Shown here piece after piece: positions 7,568 to 15,420 of a stretch of 32,258 nt of DNA; positions within the stretch are counted from its first letter, which is position 1; each line of letters begins with the position of its first letter. Source of the DNA: a bacterium. Its GTDB lineage: Bacteria > Ratteibacteria > UBA8468 > B48-G9 > JAFGKM01. The notes under the pieces were generated by a model that saw only the letters and a list, made by a program, of their open reading frames with translations, was not told the DNA's origin and did not search any database. The translations under genes were made by a program, and so were the position numbers. The DNA lies in assembly GCA_026414725.1 (NCBI GenBank), contig JAOAIL010000002.1, positions 88,223 to 120,480 of the forward strand, written 5' to 3'.

Positions 7568-8709
7568 ATATATGCATTGATGCTGGAATGGGACTTATTT
7601 CACGGGAAAAAGGAGGAATTTACTATCTGATACCTCAATTTTTGGATGCACTATATAAGGTCGCACCGGAGAATCAATATATAATCTATGGCTATTTTAT
7701 AAGAAAATATCACAGCAGAATTAAACATATAAAGGAAATACTTACCTCTGATAAATTTCACTTTAGATTTCTACCTTTACCTTCTAAAATTGTAGAAATA
7801 ACAGAGCAAAAAATAAAATTTCCTTTAATAGAACTCTTTTTAAGCAAAAACCCCATATCTGTATACCATGGATTCTGTGGGGGGTATTTACCCTGTTTCA
7901 AAAAGATAAAGACAGTATATACAGTATATGACCTATCGTTTGAAATAAACCCAGGATTTTATCAAGATAAATGGTACAAATATATAAAAGATAGTGCCCT
8001 CAGAGCAGATATTATAATTACTCCTTCACTTTCCACTAAAAATGACCTTATAAGGGTTTATGATATACCTGACAATAAAATCAGAGTTACGCATTTAGGA
8101 ATTAATACATCTATTTTTAAACCTATTGAAAAGGAAATAGCAAGACAATTTTTAAAAAAACATTTTCCATTTGAAAAGTACATTCTTACAGTAGCGACAT
8201 CTATAAAAAGAAAAAACCTTCCTTTCTTACTTGATGTTTATAAAATGCTGAAAGAAAAGAAAATTGAAGAAAAACTTGTAATTATAGCAGGTACTGATTA
8301 TTTGAAGAATGATATTTTAAAAATTTCTATAGACAGAAAAATAGAGCAGGATGTTTTTTGTTTAACAGAAATCCCTGTTGAAAATATGCCTTATTTTTAT
8401 GCAGGGGCTGAACTATTTCTCTTCCTATCTCTTTATGAGGGGTTTGGTCTTCCTGCCCTTGAAGCAATGAGTTGTGGCTGTCCTGTGGTAGTTTCTAATG
8501 TGTCCTCCCTTCCTGAAATAGTTGCTGATGCTGGTATCACTGTAAGTCCTTATGATAAGGAAGAAGCATGTAATAAAATCATAGAAATTTTAAATAATGA
8601 TACTATTAAATCAGCAATGATAAAAAAAGGACTTGAGAGAAGTAAAATATTCAGTTGGGAAAAATGTGCAAAAGAAACATTAGAGGTTTATAAGAGTTTG
8701 GTAACATAA
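7564..8709 (+). CDS. GT4-family glycosyltransferase (GT-B fold)
   Basis: Retaining glycosyltransferase of the GT4 (Glycos_transf_1) type. The N-terminal domain starts MNICIDAGMG and contains YTVYDLSFEINPGF; the C-terminal donor domain has YILTVATSIKRKN and the E292-x7-E300 motif in EGFGLPALEAMSCG, followed by PVVVSNVSSLPEI. Length 381 is usual. No signal peptide or membrane helix, so it acts at the cytosolic face. ATGA overlap with gmd and TAATG overlap with the next GT4 point to co-translation. The donor is probably a GDP- or UDP-sugar; the family alone cannot tell which. Confidence 0.9.
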   Translation: MNICIDAGMGLISREKGGIYYLIPQFLDALYKVAPENQYIIYGYFIRKYHSRIKHIKEILTSDKFHFRFLPLPSKIVEITEQKIKFPLIELFLSKNPISVYHGFCGGYLPCFKKIKTVYTVYDLSFEINPGFYQDKWYKYIKDSALRADIIITPSLSTKNDLIRVYDIPDNKIRVTHLGINTSIFKPIEKEIARQFLKKHFPFEKYILTVATSIKRKNLPFLLDVYKMLKEKKIEEKLVIIAGTDYLKNDILKISIDRKIEQDVFCLTEIPVENMPYFYAGAELFLFLSLYEGFGLPALEAMSCGCPVVVSNVSSLPEIVADAGITVSPYDKEEACNKIIEILNNDTIKSAMIKKGLERSKIFSWEKCAKETLEVYKSLVT

Positions 8710-9803
8710 TGAAAAAAATCAAAATATGTTATGTAATTGGGACTTTAGAAATAGGAGGGGCAGAAAAACAGTTATTGAAACTTATCCAGAATATGGATAA
8801 AGAAAAGTTTTCACATGTAGTTATTGCCTTGAGAGGTGGAAGGTTAAAAGAAGAGTTTGAAAAGGAAACAAATGTTATAATAGCAGGAAAGAAGTGGAAA
8901 ATAGATGTGTTTTTCTTGTTCCGTTTAATCTCAATAATTAGAAAAGAGAGTCCTGATATTCTTCATACCTTTATGTTTACTTCTAACACTTGGGGACGGA
9001 TTTCTGGTATAATTGGGAGAGTTCCTGTAATAATCTCTTCTGAAAGGTGTGTAGATATATGGAAAAGGTGGTATCACAAATGGACGGATAGAATTTTACT
9101 TAAATATACATATAAAGTAGTGGGAAATTCCAATTCGGTGAAAAAATTTTATCAAAAAACAGAAAAAATACCTGAAAATAAGATAACTGTGATTTATAAT
9201 GGAGTGGACTTAAAAGAATTCGGAAATATAAATACCCGAGTTGAAATAAAAAAAGAGGGTTTTTGGGTTGGAGCAGGAGGAAGATTTACAGAACAAAAAG
9301 GTCTTATCAATCTTCTCAAAGCAGTTCCTGAAGTAATAAAAATATTCCCCAAAACTAAGTTTGTACTTGTCGGAGATGGACCTTTAAGAAATACCTTTGA
9401 AAAGTTTGTAAAAGATAATGGAACTTCTGGAAATGTTATGTTTACCGGTTATAGAAAAGACATACTTTCTATATTCTCTTTATGTGATGTTATTGTTGTC
9501 CCATCTTTGTTTGAGGGAATGCCTAATATAGTACTTGAAGCGATGGCACTGAAAAAACCAGTAATAGGAACAAATATACCTGAAATTGCTGAGCTGATTA
9601 TAGATGAAAAAAATGGATTCCTGGTACCTGTAAAGGATAATGTAAAAGATATTGCAGAAAAGATATTATTCCTTTGGAAAACTCCTGAAGTAAAAGAAAA
9701 AATGGGAGAGGCAGGGTATAATTTAATAAAAGAGAGATTTTCGCTTGAAAGAATGGTAAGGGAATATGAAACCTTGTATATAGAGGCATTGGGGTATAAA
9801 TAG
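8709..9803 (+). CDS. GT4-family glycosyltransferase (GT-B fold)
   Basis: Second GT4 enzyme. The N-terminus has the GTLEIGGAEKQLLKLI signature with the glycine-rich acceptor-side loop, then DILHTFMF and SSERCVDIW. The donor domain contains VIYNGVDL, GAGGRFTEQKG and E269-x7-E277 in EGMPNIVLEAMA, then PVIGTNIPEIAELI. Length 364 fits. Its ATG shares one base with the upstream TAA. The stop is followed by the first sizeable gap of the window (70 nt, with an inverted repeat), so the first transcriptional block may end here. Likely role: adding one sugar to a lipid-linked glycan on the cytosolic side. Confidence 0.9.
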   Translation: MKKIKICYVIGTLEIGGAEKQLLKLIQNMDKEKFSHVVIALRGGRLKEEFEKETNVIIAGKKWKIDVFFLFRLISIIRKESPDILHTFMFTSNTWGRISGIIGRVPVIISSERCVDIWKRWYHKWTDRILLKYTYKVVGNSNSVKKFYQKTEKIPENKITVIYNGVDLKEFGNINTRVEIKKEGFWVGAGGRFTEQKGLINLLKAVPEVIKIFPKTKFVLVGDGPLRNTFEKFVKDNGTSGNVMFTGYRKDILSIFSLCDVIVVPSLFEGMPNIVLEAMALKKPVIGTNIPEIAELIIDEKNGFLVPVKDNVKDIAEKILFLWKTPEVKEKMGEAGYNLIKERFSLERMVREYETLYIEALGYK

Positions 9804-9806
9804 TAT

Positions 9807-9843
9807 TTCACTTTTACCCTGCTTTTATCCTCTTAAAAGTGAA
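9807..9843 (+). repeat. Perfect 10-bp inverted repeat in the gap before asnB
   Basis: TTCACTTTTA (9807-9816) is exactly complementary to TAAAAGTGAA (9834-9843), leaving a 17-nt loop. The stem is AT-rich and no T-tract follows on the + strand, so it is not a typical terminator. The loop contains TTTTATCC (9823-9830), which could instead pair with GGATAAAA (9865-9872), overlapping the ribosome binding site of the next gene. The 10-mer TTATCCTCTT (9825-9834) recurs in the gap at 26611-26671. Confidence 0.55.
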
Positions 9844-9873
9844 GAAACTATGAATAATGAAAAGGGATAAAAA

Positions 9874-11778
9874 ATGTGTGCAATATGTGGAATAATAAAT
9901 AAAAATATCTCGGTAGATAGTGAATTACTTAAGAAAATGACAGACATTATGGAATATAGAGGACCCGATGAGAGTGGTTTTTATATAAAAGATACTATAG
10001 GATTAGGACACAGACGACTTAAAATAATAGACCTTATCACAGGAAAACAACCCTTATCAAATGAGGATGAAAGTATATTTCTGATATGTAATGGGGAAAT
10101 TTATAACTTTCAGGAGTTAAGAAAATTATTGGAAGAACAAGAGCATAAATTTAGAAGTAAATCAGATAGTGAGGTTATACTCCATCTTTATGAAGAAAAA
10201 GGAATTGATTGTCTTAATTACTTAAGAGGAATGTTTGCATTTGCTATATGGGATGGTAAAGAGAAAAAACTTTTTCTTGCGAGAGATAGAATAGGTAAAA
10301 AACCACTTGTGTATTGCGAATTACCCGAAGGATTTATATTTGCTTCAGAGATTAAAGCACTGCTTTTACATCCTTCTGTTAGAAAAGAAATTGACCCTCT
10401 CGCTGTTGATTTATTCCTAACATATCAGGCAGTTCCTTCTCCTGGTACGATATTCAAAAAGATTAAAAAATTACCCTCTGCACATTATCTTATATGGCAG
10501 AATGGAGAAATAAAAGAAATTAAAAATTACTGGGATATAAACTTTCATCAAAAGATAAAACTTAAAAGCGAATATGAGTATTCTGACCTTCTCTGGTCAA
10601 AACTTGTTGAGTCAACAAAAATAAGGATGATAGCAGATGTTCCTTTAGGTGTGTTTCTTTCAGGAGGCATTGATTCTTCTACAATTACAGGAATTATGTC
10701 TTCTCTATCCCGCAGGCCTGTTAAGACATTTTCTATCGGTTTTAATGAGAAACAATTTGATGAACTGAAATATGCAAAAATTGTTGCTGACAGATTTGCC
10801 ACAGAACACCACCAGTTTATTGTAAGACCAGATATTATGGAGATACTCCCGAAGCTCATCTGGCATTACAATGAACCTTTTGCTGATACATCAATGATAC
10901 CTACCTATTATGTAGCGAGGGAGACAAAAAAATATGTTACGGTTGCCCTTAATGGAGATGGAGGAGATGAAAACCTTGCTGGTTATACAAGATACTGGCA
11001 GATGATTTTAATGAAAAATATTCAATTTGGTACTTCTATTATTCCATTTGTTATAAAAAAATGGTTGATAGAAACACTTTTGGATGGGTATAATAGACAT
11101 CCCGATTCAACCTTTTTTCGGATATGGAAATGGATGGATGAAACAGAAAAATATGGAGACGCCTATGCATATGGAAGACGGCTTATTTCCTTTGCCTCAG
11201 AACATAAAGAAGAGATTTATTCTAACTGGTTTAAGTCAGAACTACATAATACAGATGCCCTATCTCCCTTAAGAAACTTCTGGGAAGCGACTAAAACATT
11301 AAATTTGCTTGAAAAAATGATTTATACTGACTTTCATTTATACCTAGCAGATGTTCTTACAGTAAAAATGGACATTGCTTCTATGGCTAATTCACTTGAA
11401 ACAAGAAGTCCTTTCCTTGACCAGCAGTTTGTTGAAACAATTGCTTCTTTCCCACCTGAAATTAAATTCAAAAGATGGACATCTAAATATATTTTAAAAA
11501 AGAAACTACAGGGATTTTTACCAGAAGAGATACTTAATAGAGAAAAGATGGGGTTTGGACTTCCTATAGGAGAATGGTTCAGAAAAGAATTAAAGGATTA
11601 TCTATGTTCGTATCTTCTTTCTGATAGTTTTGCAAAAAGAAACTTTTTTAATCCTGAAGCAGTAAAAAATATAATTTATCAGCATATAGAAGGGAAGAAA
11701 AACCATACAGCACGGTTATGGAATTTACTTGTTTTTGAACTCTGGTATAGAATATTTATAGAAGGAGAATCGTTTTGA
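9874..11778 (+). CDS. asnB: Asparagine synthetase-type glutamine-dependent amidotransferase
   Basis: Class II glutamine amidotransferase fused to an ATP-dependent synthetase. MCAICGI exposes the nucleophile Cys2 after Met removal; RGPDESG and GHRRLKIIDL complete the glutaminase domain (to about residue 210). The synthetase domain has the PP-loop SGGIDSS (263-269), NGDGGDENLAGYTRY, and SLETRSPFLD. Length 634 matches AsnB of surface-glycan loci. An SD-like AAAAGGG precedes the ATG. In exopolysaccharide and exosortase loci such proteins are often thought to amidate a sugar acid or protein group rather than make asparagine; the ugd gene downstream supplies a possible uronic acid. Free asparagine synthesis remains possible. 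Confidence 0.9.
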   Translation: MCAICGIINKNISVDSELLKKMTDIMEYRGPDESGFYIKDTIGLGHRRLKIIDLITGKQPLSNEDESIFLICNGEIYNFQELRKLLEEQEHKFRSKSDSEVILHLYEEKGIDCLNYLRGMFAFAIWDGKEKKLFLARDRIGKKPLVYCELPEGFIFASEIKALLLHPSVRKEIDPLAVDLFLTYQAVPSPGTIFKKIKKLPSAHYLIWQNGEIKEIKNYWDINFHQKIKLKSEYEYSDLLWSKLVESTKIRMIADVPLGVFLSGGIDSSTITGIMSSLSRRPVKTFSIGFNEKQFDELKYAKIVADRFATEHHQFIVRPDIMEILPKLIWHYNEPFADTSMIPTYYVARETKKYVTVALNGDGGDENLAGYTRYWQMILMKNIQFGTSIIPFVIKKWLIETLLDGYNRHPDSTFFRIWKWMDETEKYGDAYAYGRRLISFASEHKEEIYSNWFKSELHNTDALSPLRNFWEATKTLNLLEKMIYTDFHLYLADVLTVKMDIASMANSLETRSPFLDQQFVETIASFPPEIKFKRWTSKYILKKKLQGFLPEEILNREKMGFGLPIGEWFRKELKDYLCSYLLSDSFAKRNFFNPEAVKNIIYQHIEGKKNHTARLWNLLVFELWYRIFIEGESF

Positions 11779-12461
11779 AACTGTCAATAATAATACCTGT
11801 ATATAATGAAAAAAATACAATTATTACTGTATTAGAAAAAGTTTTTTCTCTTCCATTAGAAAAAGAAATCATAGTTATAGATGATGGAAGCACAGACGGT
11901 ACAGGAACACTTCTCAAAGAATTCCAATTTTCCAATCCAGTGTGTCAATCTACTAATTGTAAGATAATCTTTAAAGAGAAAAATGAAGGTAAAGGTGCTG
12001 CTATAAGAGAAGGACTAAAATATGCAACAGGAGAATATATAATCTTTCAGGACGCGGATTTAGAACTTAATCCAGAAGATATACCTTCTATCTTTAAATT
12101 AGTTAACGACAAGTATAAAGTTATATATGGTTCAAGATTTCTTAAAAAACAATCAGTGCCATTTATAAACTTTCTGGCTAATAGATTTCTCACCAACCTC
12201 ACAAATATATTATTTGGGAGCAGGATAACCGATATGGAAACCTGCTATAAATTATGCCCGAGAGAATTATTGCTATCCTTAAATCTCCATACAAATGGTT
12301 TTGAAATTGAACCAGAAATAACCTGTAAGATTTTAAAAAAAGGATATAAGATTGAAGAAGTTCCTATAAAATATATTCCAAGAAAAGAAGGGAAAAAAAT
12401 AAACTGGAAGGATGGAATAAAAGCAATTTTTTATCTTATAAAATACAGGATTAAACGATGA
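11775..12461 (+). CDS. Dpm1-like GT2 (polyprenyl-phosphate glycosyltransferase)
   Basis: GT-A inverting enzyme of the dolichol-phosphate mannose/glucose synthase group, expected to move a sugar from a nucleotide to polyprenyl phosphate. Motifs: IIIPVYNE, VIDDGSTDGT, KNEGKGAAIREGL, D93-A-D95 in FQDADLEL, VIYGSRF, METCYKL, and the C-terminal GFEIEPEITCKILKKGYKIEEVPI. It lacks added C-terminal membrane helices. Start is TTG at 11775 (GAAGGAG at 11761-11767), overlapping the asnB stop as TTGA; the next gene starts with ATGA overlap. Being translated with a GT-C gene suggests it supplies its lipid-linked donor. Confidence 0.85.
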   Translation: MKLSIIIPVYNEKNTIITVLEKVFSLPLEKEIIVIDDGSTDGTGTLLKEFQFSNPVCQSTNCKIIFKEKNEGKGAAIREGLKYATGEYIIFQDADLELNPEDIPSIFKLVNDKYKVIYGSRFLKKQSVPFINFLANRFLTNLTNILFGSRITDMETCYKLCPRELLLSLNLHTNGFEIEPEITCKILKKGYKIEEVPIKYIPRKEGKKINWKDGIKAIFYLIKYRIKR

Positions 12462-14179
12462 AATTAGAAAAATATTTCCTCGGTATTTTTCTTCTTCTAT
12501 TTATATATCTTCATTTCTCTGGAATAAATTGGGGCACACCGAGTGGAAAAGTATCTTCTATGGTTTTTGAAAATAAAGAAACTATAGAAAAACTTACGCC
12601 TGTAATGTTAACAACACACCAGGAAATAAGAGAAATGCAGGTATACTATGGTGCTCCGTATAAACAGGATTATAATCTCGGGGAGAAAATAACATTAGAT
12701 TTTAATGGAAAAAGAACCATTTCAAAAGATATTATTAATTCCTGCAGGAGTTATCTCACTCGTTCTTCAGGGGCAGACGAACAAGCGGTCTTAAGTGCAT
12801 TAAGTAAAATGAAACCATCCCATCTTGATTTTAACCCGCATTTTTACGAATATGGAGGTGTCTATCTATATCCAATGGGTGTTTTATTTTATCTTCTTTC
12901 AAAATTAAAAATCATTACTATTACTTCAGATATGTCATTCTATTTTTTCAATCCATATGAGATAGGAAAACTTTATATATGGGGTAGATTTTGTGGTGCA
13001 ATAGGTGCTCTAATTTCCATTATGGTATTTTTCTTAATCTGCAAAGAACTATTCAAAAATAAATTCCTCGTCTATATACTGACTCTATTTTATGGGGCAT
13101 CTGCTGGTTTTGTAATGTGGTCTCATTATCTTAAACCATTTTCCTATGGAATGCTATGGTTTTTACTTACTATATATGCTCTGATAAAATTTTATAAATC
13201 CGAAAAAGAAAAATGGATATTTATCGCCTCTGTATTTTCCGGATTATCATTTGGAACATTACTTTCTTATGGGTATATCTACTGGGCTGTCATCTTATTC
13301 GTTTTATTTGCCAGAAAAAGTATTGTATGGAAAACAAAGAACATTTTTTTATCGTACATAATATTCCTTGCTGTGTTCTTTTTAACAAATCCATATGTGC
13401 TCCTTTCCTATAAAGAATTCTTACAGGAACTTCAATATTTAAGGACATACTGGCATAAAAATATTTCTTTTAGTGCCATATCTATATTCCTTTTTAACAC
13501 TCTCAGATATGGTATGGGAACTTTATTATGGATTACTTTATTAGCAGGATTTATAGCAGGATTGTTTCATAAACCTGACAGATTATCTTTTATATTTTTA
13601 TTTATTATATTACCTGGTTTTTTCTATTTTGCCTTTACAACAGCAGAATGGGTCCATTACAGTATTTTCCTATATCCTTTATTTATAATATATACAGGTT
13701 TATTGTTCTCTCGTGTTAGATTTAGTAAAATCATTACATCCTATCTTATAATTGTTGGAGTATATACTGCACTTTACACTGGTGCTTATGTTAAACTATT
13801 TAATATGGAAAACACACGTATAGAAGCAGGTATGTGGATAAACGAAAATATCTCACCCAAAGAAAAAATAGGACTTTTAGAAGCACCTTCACCTTGGAGA
13901 ACTCCTCCTTTTAGATTTCTTGAATATAATATTTCAATTACAGCAGACAAAAAAGAAATTGAGAAAATAAAACCAGAGTATTTTGTTGTAAGTGAATATC
14001 AGTGGTTGAGAGGACATGGAATAAAAGCAATAAAAGATACTCTTTCTAATTATGAAATTTTGAGAAAATTTGAAAAAGAACCTTCTATATTTGGAATTAA
14101 ATTTAAACATCCAGAAGATATTCCCTATGACTGGTGTCACCCAAATCCTGTAATCTTAATATGGAGAAGAAAAAACTAG
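12458..14179 (+). CDS. GT-C-type polytopic membrane glycosyltransferase (paralogue A)
   Basis: A first membrane helix (YFLGIFLLLFIYLHF) is followed by a ~100-residue soluble segment with VFENKETIEKL, then NFNPH-like FNPHFYEYGGVYLYP, a run of hydrophobic helices, and a soluble C-terminus with AGMWINENISPKEKIG, TPPFRFLEY and a final CHPNPVILIWRR. The same blocks recur in order in the gene at 15404, so the two are paralogues. The architecture (many helices, first extracytoplasmic loop with acidic residues, soluble tail) fits the GT-C fold using polyprenyl-phosphate sugars. The classical DE motif after helix 1 is replaced by FEN(K/E). Length 573. Acceptor unknown. Overlaps the Dpm1-like gene by 4 nt. 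Confidence 0.7.
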   Translation: MKLEKYFLGIFLLLFIYLHFSGINWGTPSGKVSSMVFENKETIEKLTPVMLTTHQEIREMQVYYGAPYKQDYNLGEKITLDFNGKRTISKDIINSCRSYLTRSSGADEQAVLSALSKMKPSHLDFNPHFYEYGGVYLYPMGVLFYLLSKLKIITITSDMSFYFFNPYEIGKLYIWGRFCGAIGALISIMVFFLICKELFKNKFLVYILTLFYGASAGFVMWSHYLKPFSYGMLWFLLTIYALIKFYKSEKEKWIFIASVFSGLSFGTLLSYGYIYWAVILFVLFARKSIVWKTKNIFLSYIIFLAVFFLTNPYVLLSYKEFLQELQYLRTYWHKNISFSAISIFLFNTLRYGMGTLLWITLLAGFIAGLFHKPDRLSFIFLFIILPGFFYFAFTTAEWVHYSIFLYPLFIIYTGLLFSRVRFSKIITSYLIIVGVYTALYTGAYVKLFNMENTRIEAGMWINENISPKEKIGLLEAPSPWRTPPFRFLEYNISITADKKEIEKIKPEYFVVSEYQWLRGHGIKAIKDTLSNYEILRKFEKEPSIFGIKFKHPEDIPYDWCHPNPVILIWRRKN

Positions 14180-15420
14180 TTATAAAATTAATGTTAATTT
14201 TCTTTTTTGCATTAATCCTTCGGATTGGGTTTATTCTTACATTAAATAATACTGTGGATGTATGGGGGGACTGGTGGGATGAACTCGGTTGGAAATTAGC
14301 AACACGACAGGGCTACTGGGTTAACAATCCTTATTTTCCCGATGGCGTAAGATTTTACTCTTGGCGTCCACCTGCTTTTCCTTTTTTTCTTGGATGTATA
14401 TATAAGATATTTGGACACAGTTATTTTGCCGCAAAGATTGGACTTGCTTTATTAAGTTCATTATGTTGTATCCTTTTATTTTTTCTCACCTCAGAAATTT
14501 TGGAAAGTAAAATAGCGGCCTTATGGTGTGCCTTTATATATACTATTTATCCTCCCTCTATCTTCTGGACTGGATACCTTGCACCTGTTACATTAGAGAC
14601 ATTTGTACTTTTACTTATAGTTCTACTATTGATTAAAAGCAAGAATAAAAAAAATAATATATTCTTTTTCATAATATCTGGATTATGTACAGGAATAGGT
14701 ATTTTAACTCGCTCTGTTTTCATTGTATTTTTACCCATTGTATTTATCTGGCTAATTATAACAGACAGAAAACAACTGTTAAGAAAATTCCTTTTTTATA
14801 TAGTAACAACTATTATAACAGTATCTCCATGGGTTTTAAGAAACTACAGAATTCATAAGACATTCGTTTTAACTTCAACGGAAGGAGGTATCGTCTGTTA
14901 TATAGCCAATAATGAAAAATCAATATATCAACCATCCGGGTATTGGGACCCTACAGGATACTACAACGAACCAATTATTCAACAAATTAAAGGACTTTCA
15001 GAGATAGAAACAGATAAATTCTTTTACAGAGAAGCATTAAGATTTATAAAAACACATCCTGATATATACTGGCAACTTGTGAAAGATAGGTTTTTAAGAT
15101 TCTGGAAGTTAACACCACATACATTTTCAGGACCGGGAGAAAGTTATAAGCCATACCATACAAGAATAGCACTTATTACCAATCTACCAATTTTTATACT
15201 TGCTGGACTGGGATTTTTATTATCTTTAAAACAATGGAAGAACTTTTTATTATTTTATCTTATAATTATCTTTTGGTCTCTTCCAATCATTCTATTTTTT
15301 AAAACCATTATAAGATACCGTGAACCTTTAATGCCAATAGTTCTATTTATAGGATGTTATGCTATATATAAAATAAGTATTATGATGAAAAATAAAAAAA
15401 TCTATGAAAAAGAAATGTAA
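14161..15420 (+). CDS. GT39/ArnT-like membrane glycosyltransferase
   Basis: Polytopic protein of about 419 residues. After helix 1 (IFFFALILRIGFILTL) comes W-D40-E41-L, the expected acidic catalytic pair of GT-C enzymes, and then SWRPPAFPFFLGCIY, the conserved RPPxxP loop. Further helices contain RNYR near WVLRNYRIHKTF and an HPDIYWQLVKDRFLRFWKL segment, as in many bacterial PMT_2-like proteins. I prefer ATG 14161 to a GTG at 14134 in the same frame; neither has a good SD and both overlap the previous gene (by 19 or 46 nt). It is flanked by the two paralogous GT-C genes. A homologue lies at 20939. Confidence 0.8.
   Translation: MEKKKLVIKLMLIFFFALILRIGFILTLNNTVDVWGDWWDELGWKLATRQGYWVNNPYFPDGVRFYSWRPPAFPFFLGCIYKIFGHSYFAAKIGLALLSSLCCILLFFLTSEILESKIAALWCAFIYTIYPPSIFWTGYLAPVTLETFVLLLIVLLLIKSKNKKNNIFFFIISGLCTGIGILTRSVFIVFLPIVFIWLIITDRKQLLRKFLFYIVTTIITVSPWVLRNYRIHKTFVLTSTEGGIVCYIANNEKSIYQPSGYWDPTGYYNEPIIQQIKGLSEIETDKFFYREALRFIKTHPDIYWQLVKDRFLRFWKLTPHTFSGPGESYKPYHTRIALITNLPIFILAGLGFLLSLKQWKNFLLFYLIIIFWSLPIILFFKTIIRYREPLMPIVLFIGCYAIYKISIMMKNKKIYEKEM

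Noticed and set aside
9449-9811. 120-codon minus-strand open frame ending in the gap after the second GT4 gene
   Set aside because: Antisense to a clear GT4 gene, Ser/Phe-rich composition typical of a shadow frame, no family resemblance.
14134-14160. GTG at 14134 as the start of the GT-C gene
   Set aside because: It gives a 46-nt overlap and an N-terminal extension unlike the family; ATG 14161 leads directly into the Lys-rich start and first helix.
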